Shown here in pieces: positions 1-5,836 of a stretch of DNA of 5,850 nucleotides (position 1 is its first letter; each line of letters starts with the position of its first letter). Source of the DNA: an uncultured Prevotella sp. (GTDB lineage Bacteria; Bacteroidota; Bacteroidia; Bacteroidales; Bacteroidaceae); contig CAAFRM010000347.1 in assembly GCA_900765465.1 (NCBI GenBank), positions 1-5,850 of the forward strand. The letters run 5' to 3'. Under the pieces are notes generated by a model. It saw nothing but the letters and a program-made list of their open reading frames with translations, was not told where the DNA came from and made no database searches. The position numbers and the translations under genes are program-made.

Positions 1-549
1 CCAGTGATGACTCCGCTGCTGATGAAGATTACGGCAGGCGAGATTATCCATGTAGATGCTGTGGGAATGTTCATCAACATTCTGATAGTCACGATTATTC
101 CTGTGGCCATCGGCTGCGCCTTGAATTATATCTATGGCAAGAAGGATTGCTTCCCTACCATCCAGAGTCTGATGCCGGGCATCAGCGTAACGTGTCTGGC
201 GATCATCGTGGGAGGCGTGATTTCTACGGTTCACGACGATTTGGTGGCTCGTGGCTTATCGCTTTTCCTCTGGACTTTTGCCGTGGTTTTCTGCCACAAC
301 ACTCTGGGTTATCTTCTGGGTTGGCTTGCCGGAAAGCTGGCGGGCTTCAATACTGCCAAGAAGCGTACCATCAGTATTGAGGTGGGAATGCAGAATGCCG
401 GTCTTGCTACGGTGCTTGCCGGCAATTTCTTCGCTGCCCAACCTCTCGCCGTATTGCCTTGCGCCATCAGCTGTGCCTGGCACAGTATTTCGGGCACCAT
501 CCTTGCAGGAATCTATCTGAAATGGGATCGCATGCATGAGAAGAAGTAA
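1..549 (+). CDS. Bile acid:sodium symporter (BASS) family transporter, 3' part only
   Basis: The reading frame is open from base 1 to a TAA at 547-549, giving about 183 residues of the C-terminal half or more of a membrane transporter; the true start lies upstream. I see about five hydrophobic segments, including one at about 64-126, SLMPGISVTCLAIIVGG (166-216), a Leu/Phe/Trp-rich one at about 256-333, and a final one at about 448-516, then a short basic tail (WDRMHEKK). The key signature is TISIEVGMQNAGLA (367-408). In bacterial ASBT structures the E-V-x-M-Q of this stretch binds sodium, and the Glu (codon 379-381) and Gln are both present. The family moves organic anions (bile acids, pantoate-like or other carboxylates) across the inner membrane with sodium; the substrate cannot be read from this fragment. 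It converges on the peptidase gene, with the 592-796 palindrome between them. Family call firm, substrate unknown. Confidence 0.9.
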   Translation, partial: PVMTPLLMKITAGEIIHVDAVGMFINILIVTIIPVAIGCALNYIYGKKDCFPTIQSLMPGISVTCLAIIVGGVISTVHDDLVARGLSLFLWTFAVVFCHNTLGYLLGWLAGKLAGFNTAKKRTISIEVGMQNAGLATVLAGNFFAAQPLAVLPCAISCAWHSISGTILAGIYLKWDRMHEKK

Positions 550-591
550 ATGATTTCGGAAAGGATTCATGACTTCTTACAGAAGCAAATA

Positions 592-796
592 TTGAGCAGC
601 ACGCCCTGAAAGGGCAGAAGCTCCTAGCCCAGGGCACCGCCCTGGGTAAACATACAACCAACAAAACGCCCTGTAAGGGCAAAAGCTTCGTATCAGAAAG
701 CTTTTGCCCTTACAGGGCGACTTCGTTATATCCCCATTATACCCAGGGCGGTGCCCTGGGCTAGGAGCTTCTGCCCTTTCAGGGTGTATTGCTTAA
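592..796. repeat. Nested palindromic element, REP/REPIN- or MITE-like
   Basis: The left arm 601-648 is the reverse complement of 740-787 at 47 of 48 positions; the exception (603/785) is a G-T. Six of nine more positions match outward (592-600 against 788-796). Inside it a second perfect inverted repeat (667-688 with 698-719) forms its own hairpin. A 22-base unit, ACGCCCTG[A/T]AAGGGC followed by A[A/G]AAGCT, occurs four times: forward at 601-622 and 666-687 (20 of 22 identical), inverted at 699-720 and 766-787. Each unit holds a GCCCT/AGGGC mini-hairpin. Each outer arm also carries CCCAGGGC-3 bases-GCCCTGGG (628-646 and 742-760). Inverted REP-type units with internal hairpins fit REPIN elements mobilised in trans by REP-associated tyrosine transposases; that origin is inference, as no transposase gene lies here. 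I see no target-site duplication. Confidence 0.85.
667..719. repeat. Inner perfect hairpin, 22-bp stem with 9-base loop
   Basis: Bases 667-688 are exactly the reverse complement of 698-719, leaving the loop CGTATCAGA (689-697). This forms the tip of the larger palindrome and is separated from the outer stem by two unrelated unpaired stretches (649-666 and 720-739). In RNA from either strand it would be a very stable stem. It could protect 3' ends or help stop transcription, although no T-run follows it directly on either side. Confidence 0.85.
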
Positions 797-820
797 AGCT
801 TACCGCTAGGCAGGGTACGG

Positions 821-843
821 GTTAACAGGTTAACAGTTAACAG
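821..843. repeat. Triple GTTAACA(G) tandem repeat
   Basis: Three head-to-tail copies lie at 821-828 (GTTAACAG), 829-835 (GTTAACA) and 836-843 (GTTAACAG). The GTTAAC core is its own reverse complement, so the array is both a direct repeat and a set of inverted repeats. It looks like a slippage-prone microsatellite; no protein-binding role can be shown from the sequence. Confidence 0.8.
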
Positions 844-852
844 CCGTTTTTT
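821..852 (+). terminator. Weak candidate intrinsic terminator for the transporter gene
   Basis: GTTAAC at 821-826 can pair with GTTAAC at 836-841 (6 bp, 9-base loop), and a run of six T follows at 847-852 after AGCCG. The order matches a rho-independent terminator read on the plus strand, but the stem is short and AT-rich and lies about 270 bases beyond the transporter stop. The upstream 592-796 palindrome may matter more for 3' end formation. Confidence 0.25.
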
Positions 853-881
853 CTATAGTTACACGAGAAAAGCACTTGAAT

Positions 882-909
882 TCTTCACTCTTCGTTCTTC
901 ACTCTTCAC
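882..909. repeat. Tandem 7-base repeat after the peptidase stop codon
   Basis: Four 7-base units lie at 882-888, 889-895, 896-902 and 903-909. On the plus strand three read TCTTCAC and the second reads TCTTCGT; on the minus strand, the sense of the neighbouring gene, they read GTGAAGA. The array begins about 10 bases past the TAG of the S41 peptidase. Its right part (890-912) is an exact 23-base copy of 2513-2535 at the other end of the same gene. Confidence 0.85.
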
Positions 910-919
910 TTAACCTTCC

Positions 920-2503
920 CTACTTCCCTGTGGTCAGCAGTTTCACGGCACGCTGAACTATCTCGTTGGTCTCGTTCCAAACCTGGAAGTACTGGCTCAT
1001 ATCCCAGATATCTCTTGCCACAAGTGCCTTCAGCTGCACGGCGAGATATTTCTTCGTTTGAACCAATTCAGCCTCATCCTTCGGCTCTATCTTCTCCTTC
1101 TTGCCCTCGGCGATAATCGCTTCGATGAGCGAAGAAGGAACCTCGTAAGTTGCCAGGAACTTATTGAAATCCTTATACTGATTCTTCAATTCCTTGCGAT
1201 GCGCATCGATGAACTTCAGGCTCTGGTTGATGACGATGCTCTTGGCTGCCAACTGACGGTGCATCTTGGTGTACTTCGTTGTGTCCAATGGCACGAAGTA
1301 ATCGGGCATGATTCCGCCGCCACCATAAACCACACGATGCTTGCGCAATGTGTAATACTTCAAGCTGTCAGAAAGATGGATGCTGTCCTGGTTGGTGAAC
1401 TCGCCGTGCTTGTATCGCTTGTCGAGATCCATCGCATAATCCAGTCTATCACCTTTCTTATATGGCTTCTGAATGCATCTGCCGCTAGGCGTATAATAAT
1501 GGGCGATGGTGAGGCGAATCTCGCTGCCATCATCGAAGGTGAGCGGACGCTGCACCAATCCCTTGCCGAAGGTTCTGCGACCAACCACCACGCCACGGTC
1601 CTGATCCTGGATGGCTCCGGAAACAATCTCAGCGGCAGAAGCGGTAAACTCGTTGGTGAGCACCACTACCTTGCCCTTGCGCCATCTGCCGTTCGCCTGC
1701 GCCTTGTACTCCTGGCGTGGAGCCGCACGACCGCTGGTATAAACGATTAGATCTCCCTTTTCCAGGAACTCGTTGGCTATCTGAGCCGCCGTCTGAAGAT
1801 AGCCGCCACCATTATCCTCCAGGTCGAAAATCAGGTCTTTCATACCCTTCTTCTTCAGCGAATCCATCGCCATGGTCACCTCCTTATGACTGGTCAGACC
1901 GAAGCTTCCCAATCGGATGTAACCGATGCCCGGACGAATCATGTAAGCCGCATCCATCGTGGTTACAGGAATCTTGTCGCGCTTCACCTTGAAGGTGAGC
2001 TTATCCTTGATGCCACGGCGCACGATGGTAAGATTCACCGTGGTTCCCTTAGGACCGCGGAGGCGCTTCATGATTTCCTCCTTGCTCATCTTCACGCCCG
2101 AAATGGCGGTATCGTTTACGGCAACGATGCGGTCGCCGGCAATGATACCCACCTTCTCAGATGGTCCGTTGGTAACCGGCTGGATAACGAGCAGGGAGTC
2201 ATCTACCATATTAAACTGAACGCCGATGCCGTCGAAACTTCCGTTCAGCGGTTCGTTCATCGCCTTGGTTTCCTTGGCTGTGGTGTAGGAAGAATGAGGG
2301 TCGAGCTTTTCGAGCATGCCTCTGATGGCATCCTCCACGAGCTTGTTCTCATCCACACTATCCACATAGAGGTTGGTGATGGCGATTTCTGCCCTACCCA
2401 ACTTCTCTATCGGGCTATTCTTGCCCATCTTAATGCGCAGCTGGGCACTGGCAGAAGTTACTGCCAGGAACGCCAGGAGCGCAAATAAAATTATCTTCTT
2501 CAT
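920..2503 (-). CDS. S41 family C-terminal processing peptidase (Prc/CtpA type), secreted
   Basis: The 527-residue product is a serine protease of the tail-specific/C-terminal processing family, which uses a Ser-Lys dyad and a PDZ domain to recognise and trim the C-termini of exported proteins. Residues 1-20 are a Sec signal peptide (MKKIILFALLAFLAVTSASA, likely cut before Gln21) with no lipobox Cys, so it should act in the periplasm. An N-terminal helical region (EKLDPHSSY, 65-73) leads to a PDZ domain at about 85-175 (GIGVQF, GDRIVAVND). The peptidase core follows: GYIRLGSFG (194-202), DLEDNGGGYL (227-236), catalytic Ser289 in NEFTASAAEI, and catalytic Lys314 in TFGKGLVQ. The 25-residue Ser-Lys spacing equals that of E. 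coli Prc (Ser430/Lys455). YGGGGIMPDYFVP (393-405) precedes a helical C-terminal region. Length is normal for Bacteroidales homologues as I recall them. It starts 34 bases after parE with no Shine-Dalgarno, so it is probably co-transcribed. The physiological substrate is unknown. Confidence 0.95.
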   Translation of the reverse strand: MKKIILFALLAFLAVTSASAQLRIKMGKNSPIEKLGRAEIAITNLYVDSVDENKLVEDAIRGMLEKLDPHSSYTTAKETKAMNEPLNGSFDGIGVQFNMVDDSLLVIQPVTNGPSEKVGIIAGDRIVAVNDTAISGVKMSKEEIMKRLRGPKGTTVNLTIVRRGIKDKLTFKVKRDKIPVTTMDAAYMIRPGIGYIRLGSFGLTSHKEVTMAMDSLKKKGMKDLIFDLEDNGGGYLQTAAQIANEFLEKGDLIVYTSGRAAPRQEYKAQANGRWRKGKVVVLTNEFTASAAEIVSGAIQDQDRGVVVGRRTFGKGLVQRPLTFDDGSEIRLTIAHYYTPSGRCIQKPYKKGDRLDYAMDLDKRYKHGEFTNQDSIHLSDSLKYYTLRKHRVVYGGGGIMPDYFVPLDTTKYTKMHRQLAAKSIVINQSLKFIDAHRKELKNQYKDFNKFLATYEVPSSLIEAIIAEGKKEKIEPKDEAELVQTKKYLAVQLKALVARDIWDMSQYFQVWNETNEIVQRAVKLLTTGK

Positions 2504-2512
2504 TTTCTTAAA

Positions 2513-2535
2513 CTTCGTTCTTCACTCTTCACTTA
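2513..2535. repeat. Second copy of the 23-base direct repeat, in the parE-peptidase gap
   Basis: These 23 bases are identical to 890-912 and contain two full TCTTCAC units (2519-2525, 2526-2532) plus part of a TCTTCGT unit. They fill most of the 34-base gap, ending 2 bases from the parE stop codon and starting 9 bases from the peptidase start codon. The peptidase gene is therefore bracketed by direct repeats about 1.6 kb apart. Confidence 0.9.
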
Positions 2536-2537
2536 TC

Positions 2538-4529
2538 CTAATCCAGCGGTGCTGAGTCTTCCTCCGGAATATCCTCTTCAATCACCAGGTTGTCGATGAT
2601 GAAATTCTGACGTTCCATCGTATTCTTACCCATGTAGTACTCCAGGAGCTTCTGCACCTGGTCGGTCTTGTGCAGGGTTACCTGCTCCAAACGCATATCC
2701 GGACCGATGAAATGGGCAAACTCTTCTGGCGAAATCTCTCCCAAACCCTTGAATCGGGTGATTTCCGGGTCAGGACCCAGCGCCTTGATGGCCTGCTGGC
2801 GCTCCTCGTCACTGTAGCAGTAATGCGTAATGAAGTCGCCCTTCTTCTCCTTAGGTCCCAGTTTGGCATCGGCATCAGCCACCGCCTGCTTGTTCTTGAT
2901 TTTGGTTCGCTTGTTACGCACTCGGAACAATGGGGTCTGAAGCACATACACGTGGCCCTTCTTGATAAGGTCGGGGAAGAACTGCAGGAAGAAGGTGATG
3001 ATGAGCAGGCGGATGTGCATTCCATCTACATCGGCATCGGTAGCCACAATCACCTTATTATATCTCAATCCGTCCAAACCGTCTTCTATATCCAGAGCAG
3101 CCTGCAGCAGGTTGAACTCCTCGTTCTCGTAAACCACCTTCTTGGTCAGGCCATAGCAGTTTAACGGCTTGCCTCGCAGCGAGAACACCGCCTGAGTATT
3201 CACGTCACGGCTCTTGGTGATACTTCCGCTGGCAGAATCACCCTCGGTGATGAAGATGGAACTTGCCTCCTTCAGCTCGTTCTTGGCATCGCTGAAGTGG
3301 ATGCGGCAATCGCGCAGCTTGCGGTTGTGGAGGTTCGCCTTCTTGGCACGCTCACGCGCCAGTTTGGTAACGCCCGCCATCGCCTTGCGCTCACGCTCGC
3401 TCTCCTTGATTTTATTCTCCAGAATCTCAGCCACGTCCTTGTGGATGTGCAGATAGTTATCCACCTCCTTCTTCAGGAAATCGCCCACATACTTGTTGAT
3501 GGTTTCGCCGCCATTCGGAGTCATCGTGGTACTACCCAACTTAATCTTCGTCTGACTCTCGAACACCGGTTCCTCTACGTTCAGGGCGATGGCAGCCACC
3601 AATCCGTTTCTGATGTCGCCATACTCATACTTGCCAAAGAACTCCTTGATGGTCTTGGCTATATGCTCCTTAAAGGCACTCTGATGGGTTCCGCCCTGGG
3701 TGGTGTGCTGACCGTTTACGAAGGAATAGTATTCCTCGCCATACTGGTTGGTATGGGTAAAGGCTATCTCGATGTCTTCGCCCTTCATGTGGATAATCTC
3801 ATAGAGGCCCTCGTTGGTCATATTATCCGTAAGGAGATCCTTCAAACCGTGACGGCTGAGGATGCGGCGGCCATTGTGCATGATGGTAAGACCGGTGTTC
3901 AGATAAGTATAGTTGCGGAGCATGGTTTCCACGATGTCGTCGTGGAAGGAATAGTTCTTGAAGAGGGTGTTATCAGGCTCAAAATAGATGAAAGTACCAT
4001 TCTCATCTTCAGTATCCTCGGTAACATCGCTCTGCAGAATACCTTTCTCAAACTTCAGATGGCGCACCTTTCCCTCACGGAACGACTTTACCTCGAAATG
4101 AGAGCTGAGGGCGTTCACCGCCTTCACACCCACTCCGTTCAAGCCCACACTCTTCTTGAACGCCTTGCTATCATACTTACCTCCGGTGTTCAGCACGCTC
4201 ACCGCCTCAACGAGTTTTCCCTGCGGAATGCCTCGGCCATAGTCGCGCACGCTGACACGCAGATGGTCTTCGATGTCGATTTCGATGCGGGTGCCGGCGT
4301 TCATCTTGAATTCGTCGATGGAGTTATCCACCACCTCCTTCAGGAGCACATAGATTCCATCCTCCGGCAAGTTACCATCACCCAAACGACCGATGTACAT
4401 ACCCGGACGGGTTCGCACATGCTCCATATCGCTCAGATGTCGGATGTTGTCGTCGGTATAAGCCACCGGCTGCTGCTCCTGCTGTTGCTGCTCCTGCGGG
4501 GCATTCAATTCGTTATTATCTTCTGACAT
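2538..4529 (-). CDS. parE: DNA topoisomerase IV subunit B (ParE)
   Basis: This 663-residue type IIA topoisomerase subunit hydrolyses ATP and, with ParC, passes one DNA duplex through another to decatenate replicated chromosomes. The GHKL ATPase domain shows RPGMYIG (41-47), the catalytic-base Glu65 and Mg-binding Asn69 in KEVVDNSIDE, Asp96 in RDYGRGIP (equivalent to E. coli GyrB Asp73), and the glycine-rich lid GLNGVGVKAVNALS (129-142). The transducer domain carries the QTK loop (326-328). The TOPRIM metal site is Glu429 in TEGDSASGS plus Asp498, Asp500 and Asp502 in ATDADVDGMHIRLL; RFKGLGEISPEEF (592-604) is the conserved C-terminal motif. ParE rather than GyrB is chosen from the region RLGDGNLPEDGIYVLLKE (48-65), typical of Bacteroidota ParE, where GyrB has a KGLHHLVYE-like stretch. 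The N-terminus has an unusual Q/E tract (residues 12-20). Its start has a strong AGGAGG, sitting in a hairpin. No parC is present in the window. Confidence 0.95.
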   Translation of the reverse strand: MSEDNNELNAPQEQQQQEQQPVAYTDDNIRHLSDMEHVRTRPGMYIGRLGDGNLPEDGIYVLLKEVVDNSIDEFKMNAGTRIEIDIEDHLRVSVRDYGRGIPQGKLVEAVSVLNTGGKYDSKAFKKSVGLNGVGVKAVNALSSHFEVKSFREGKVRHLKFEKGILQSDVTEDTEDENGTFIYFEPDNTLFKNYSFHDDIVETMLRNYTYLNTGLTIMHNGRRILSRHGLKDLLTDNMTNEGLYEIIHMKGEDIEIAFTHTNQYGEEYYSFVNGQHTTQGGTHQSAFKEHIAKTIKEFFGKYEYGDIRNGLVAAIALNVEEPVFESQTKIKLGSTTMTPNGGETINKYVGDFLKKEVDNYLHIHKDVAEILENKIKESERERKAMAGVTKLARERAKKANLHNRKLRDCRIHFSDAKNELKEASSIFITEGDSASGSITKSRDVNTQAVFSLRGKPLNCYGLTKKVVYENEEFNLLQAALDIEDGLDGLRYNKVIVATDADVDGMHIRLLIITFFLQFFPDLIKKGHVYVLQTPLFRVRNKRTKIKNKQAVADADAKLGPKEKKGDFITHYCYSDEERQQAIKALGPDPEITRFKGLGEISPEEFAHFIGPDMRLEQVTLHKTDQVQKLLEYYMGKNTMERQNFIIDNLVIEEDIPEEDSAPLD
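4470..4496 (-). repeat. Coding CAG/GAG microsatellite in parE
   Basis: Nine codons of CAG, CAA and GAG encode QEQQQQEQQ, residues 12-20 of ParE, before the ATPase domain. This low-complexity tract lies in a leader that varies among type IIA subunits, so length changes in steps of three would probably be tolerated. Confidence 0.75.
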
Positions 4530-4533
4530 AGAA

Positions 4534-4560
4534 TCCTCCTAGTTATAAAATTTAGGAGGA
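4534..4560 (-). promoter_or_regulatory. Hairpin that covers the parE ribosome binding site
   Basis: On the coding (minus) strand, UCCUCCUA (4560-4553) is a perfect 8-base complement of UAGGAGGA (4541-4534), with an 11-base AU-rich loop. The downstream arm contains the whole AGGAGG ribosome binding site of parE, 5 bases before the AUG. Folded, it would hide the site; this is directly visible. A control function is inference. The upstream arm overlaps a second, longer pairing with the tandem repeats at 4593-4616, so the two folds compete for 4557-4560. Confidence 0.6.
4535..4540 (-). promoter_or_regulatory. Strong Shine-Dalgarno AGGAGG for parE
   Basis: AGGAGG stands 5 bases upstream of the ATG at 4529-4527 and fixes this start. 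It stands out because the other two complete genes here lack any such motif and Bacteroidota seldom use one; in this phylum the ribosomal anti-Shine-Dalgarno is reported to be occluded by ribosomal proteins. Confidence 0.7.
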
Positions 4561-4616
4561 GTTAAGGAGCTATGATTCAAAACCATCTGTCTTAACTCCC
4601 TAACTCCTTGACTCCT
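4557..4616. repeat. Inverted 8-base tandem repeats between the GNAT-like gene and parE
   Basis: On the minus strand three units follow the upstream stop codon: AGGAGTCA (4616-4609), AGGAGTTA (4608-4601) and GGGAGTTA (4600-4593). The same unit recurs twice on the plus strand: AGGAGTTA (4557-4564) and AGGAGCTA (4565-4572). The two sets can form a 16-bp stem (4557-4572 with 4601-4616) with one mismatch and one G-U pair in the minus-strand RNA, or a shifted stem with 4593-4608. A perfect 9-bp pairing of 4558-4566 with 4591-4599 is also possible. No good T-run follows in the transcribed direction, so a terminator is unlikely. Confidence 0.75.
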
Positions 4617-4620
4617 TTAT

Positions 4621-5772
4621 TTATTTAATTATCTTCTTGTAGCATTTTCTGCGCTTGTGCATCACTGGGGTCAAAGCTCCCCACTGTCCCTGCACGCCGG
4701 CATTGGTTTCCAGCTCAACCTGGGTTTCACCCCATTCTATGCCGTACTTCTGGTACCATGGAATCAGGTCGGCAAAGAGAAGTGCATTCGCTCCCTTGGC
4801 ACGATATTCAGGAAGAATACCGATGAGGAGGAGGTCAACGATGTTGGTCTTGTGCTGCTTGATGGCTCTCAGCACGTGGAACCAGCCGAAAGGCAGCAAT
4901 CTGCCACGGTGGCACTTTCTCAGGGCATGAGCCAACGACGGCATGGTGATTCCCACACCGATGAGCTTATGCTCTCCGTCCGTCCAATCCTCGATGCAGG
5001 TGATGAGGTTGAAGTCGAGGAAACCGAGATACGACTTGATAAGCTGGTCTATCTGCTTCTGCGAGAGTTCGGAATATCCATAGAGATCCTTGTAGGTATC
5101 GTTGATGAGATCAAAGATTTTCTGACCCATTCCGCCCTGGAAAACATCCTTCTTGGTAAGCTTGCGCACATGCAGATTATAGCGTTTCTCAATCATCATC
5201 GCAATCTTGGCGTACTTCTCAGGCACCTCATCCGGCACCATAATCTTGAACTCCACGTATTTGTTGTCCACCTCGAAACCCTCCAGGGCCTCGATGTGCT
5301 CTGGATAGTAAGCGTAATTGTAGATAGTAGGCATGGTGCCGAGCTGGTCGAATCCCCAGACGAGCATACCCTCAGGGTCCATATCGGTAAATCCAAGCGG
5401 ACCTACCACATCCTCCATGCCTTTCTCGCGGCCATATTTCTCAACGGCATCCAGAAGAGCCTTCGAAACCTCACGGTCGTCGATGAAGTCAATCCATCCG
5501 AAGCGGACGGATTTCTTTCCCCACTTGTTGTTTGCCTTATGGTTGATGATAGCAGCAACGCGACCTGCCAGCTTTCCATCCTTATAGGCAAGATAATACT
5601 CTGCCTCGCAGAACTCGAACGCAGCGTTCTTGTCCTTGCTCAGGGTATTCATTTCGTCGCTGAAAAGATTAGGCACATCATATTCGTTGCCTTCGTAGAG
5701 GTCGTAGTGGAAGTCGATGAACGTCTTCAAATCCTTCTTGCTTTCGACCTTTTTAATTTCAATTAATGACAT
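4621..5772 (-). CDS. Uncharacterised GNAT-superfamily-like protein
   Basis: The 383-residue product resembles conserved Bacteroidota proteins placed in the GNAT acyltransferase fold; I do not know a tested function. It has no signal peptide or membrane segment and should be cytoplasmic. The N-terminal half shows a GNAT-like core: YYLAYKDGKLAGRVAAI (59-75), then helix DAVEKYGREKGMEDVVGPLG (108-127), then FTDMDPEGMLVWGFDQLGT (128-146). The C-terminal half shows KLIGVGITMPSLAHALRK (269-286), a basic stretch HRGRLLPFGWFHVLRA (288-303), and LLLIGILPEYRAKGANALLF (314-333), whose RAKGANA resembles the Q/R-x-x-G-x-G/A acetyl-CoA pyrophosphate loop. Two GNAT-like halves are therefore possible, the second better supported. 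The start is the ATG at 5772-5770; no Shine-Dalgarno precedes it, and a short leader of about 27-30 bases from the predicted promoter fits. It is first in the parE block, 91 bases before parE. Family moderately sure, substrate unknown. Confidence 0.8.
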   Translation of the reverse strand: MSLIEIKKVESKKDLKTFIDFHYDLYEGNEYDVPNLFSDEMNTLSKDKNAAFEFCEAEYYLAYKDGKLAGRVAAIINHKANNKWGKKSVRFGWIDFIDDREVSKALLDAVEKYGREKGMEDVVGPLGFTDMDPEGMLVWGFDQLGTMPTIYNYAYYPEHIEALEGFEVDNKYVEFKIMVPDEVPEKYAKIAMMIEKRYNLHVRKLTKKDVFQGGMGQKIFDLINDTYKDLYGYSELSQKQIDQLIKSYLGFLDFNLITCIEDWTDGEHKLIGVGITMPSLAHALRKCHRGRLLPFGWFHVLRAIKQHKTNIVDLLLIGILPEYRAKGANALLFADLIPWYQKYGIEWGETQVELETNAGVQGQWGALTPVMHKRRKCYKKIIK

Positions 5773-5777
5773 GATTT

Positions 5778-5789
5778 CAAACTAGTTTG
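5778..5789. repeat. Perfect 12-base palindrome in the leader of the GNAT-like gene
   Basis: CAAACTAGTTTG is its own reverse complement and ends 5 bases before the start codon, where a ribosome binding site would normally be. It could be a small operator half-site pair, or chance; nothing else supports a role. Confidence 0.5.
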
Positions 5790-5804
5790 CAATATTATAG
5801 GATG

Positions 5805-5836
5805 CAAAAATAGCAATATTTCGCCAAACGACCAAA
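5805..5836 (-). promoter_or_regulatory. Bacteroidota-type promoter for the GNAT-like gene-parE-peptidase block
   Basis: On the minus strand TTTG (5836-5833) is followed after exactly 20 bases by TATTTTTG (5812-5805), matching the Bacteroidota primary sigma consensus TTTG, 19-21 bases, TAnnTTTG. Transcription would start near 5801, giving a leader of roughly 27-30 bases to the ATG at 5772. I see no comparable promoter in the two gaps downstream, so it may serve all three minus-strand genes. Confidence 0.75.

Larger units (their letters stand above)
550..919. other. Gene-free gap between convergent genes, rich in repeats
   Basis: This 370-base gap separates the ends of the transporter (+) and the S41 peptidase (-). 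I find no credible gene in it: open frames here are short and simply translate the palindrome. In order it holds 42 unremarkable bases, a 205-base nested palindrome (592-796), a GTTAACA(G) triplet repeat (821-843), a six-T run (847-852) and a 7-base tandem repeat (882-909). Lying between two 3' ends, it is a natural place for bidirectional termination. Confidence 0.85.

Noticed and set aside
467..682. 71-codon minus-strand frame entering the palindrome
   Set aside because: Its first part simply translates the hairpin units (the PRAVPWARSFCPFRA type of sequence) and the rest runs into the transporter gene antisense. Such frames are common mis-annotations of dispersed palindromes.
821..909. CRISPR array
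   Set aside because: The repeats are 7-8 bases long, directly adjacent, and have no unique spacers or cas genes.
1058..2488. Plus-strand open frames of 230 and 200 codons opposite the S41 peptidase
   Set aside because: Both are antisense to a gene with an intact signal peptide, PDZ domain and catalytic dyad; no independent support.
890..2535. Mobile element or insertion flanked by direct repeats
   Set aside because: The 23-base repeats are themselves made of 7-base tandem units, the enclosed gene is a conserved housekeeping peptidase, and there is no transposase or terminal inverted repeat.
3297..4526. 409-codon open frame on the plus strand opposite parE
   Set aside because: It lies wholly antisense to a clearly conserved gene, its protein is repetitive in Leu/Val/His/Ile with no recognisable domain, and its openness follows from the codon use of parE.
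2538..4529. GyrB instead of ParE
   Set aside because: The stretch before the catalytic Glu (GDGNLPEDGIYVLLKE) is the ParE form in Bacteroidota, not the KGLHHLVYE-like GyrB form. The absence of a large TOPRIM insert is not decisive because many GyrBs also lack it.
4530..4620. Internal promoter or intrinsic terminator before parE
   Set aside because: I find no TAnnTTTG box with a TTTG 19-21 bases upstream on the minus strand, and the stable stems are followed by only a weak AAUUUUAU stretch, not a U-run.
4657..5766. 369-codon open frame on the plus strand opposite the GNAT-like gene
   Set aside because: Antisense shadow over almost the full length of the gene; no domain and no promoter or start signal.
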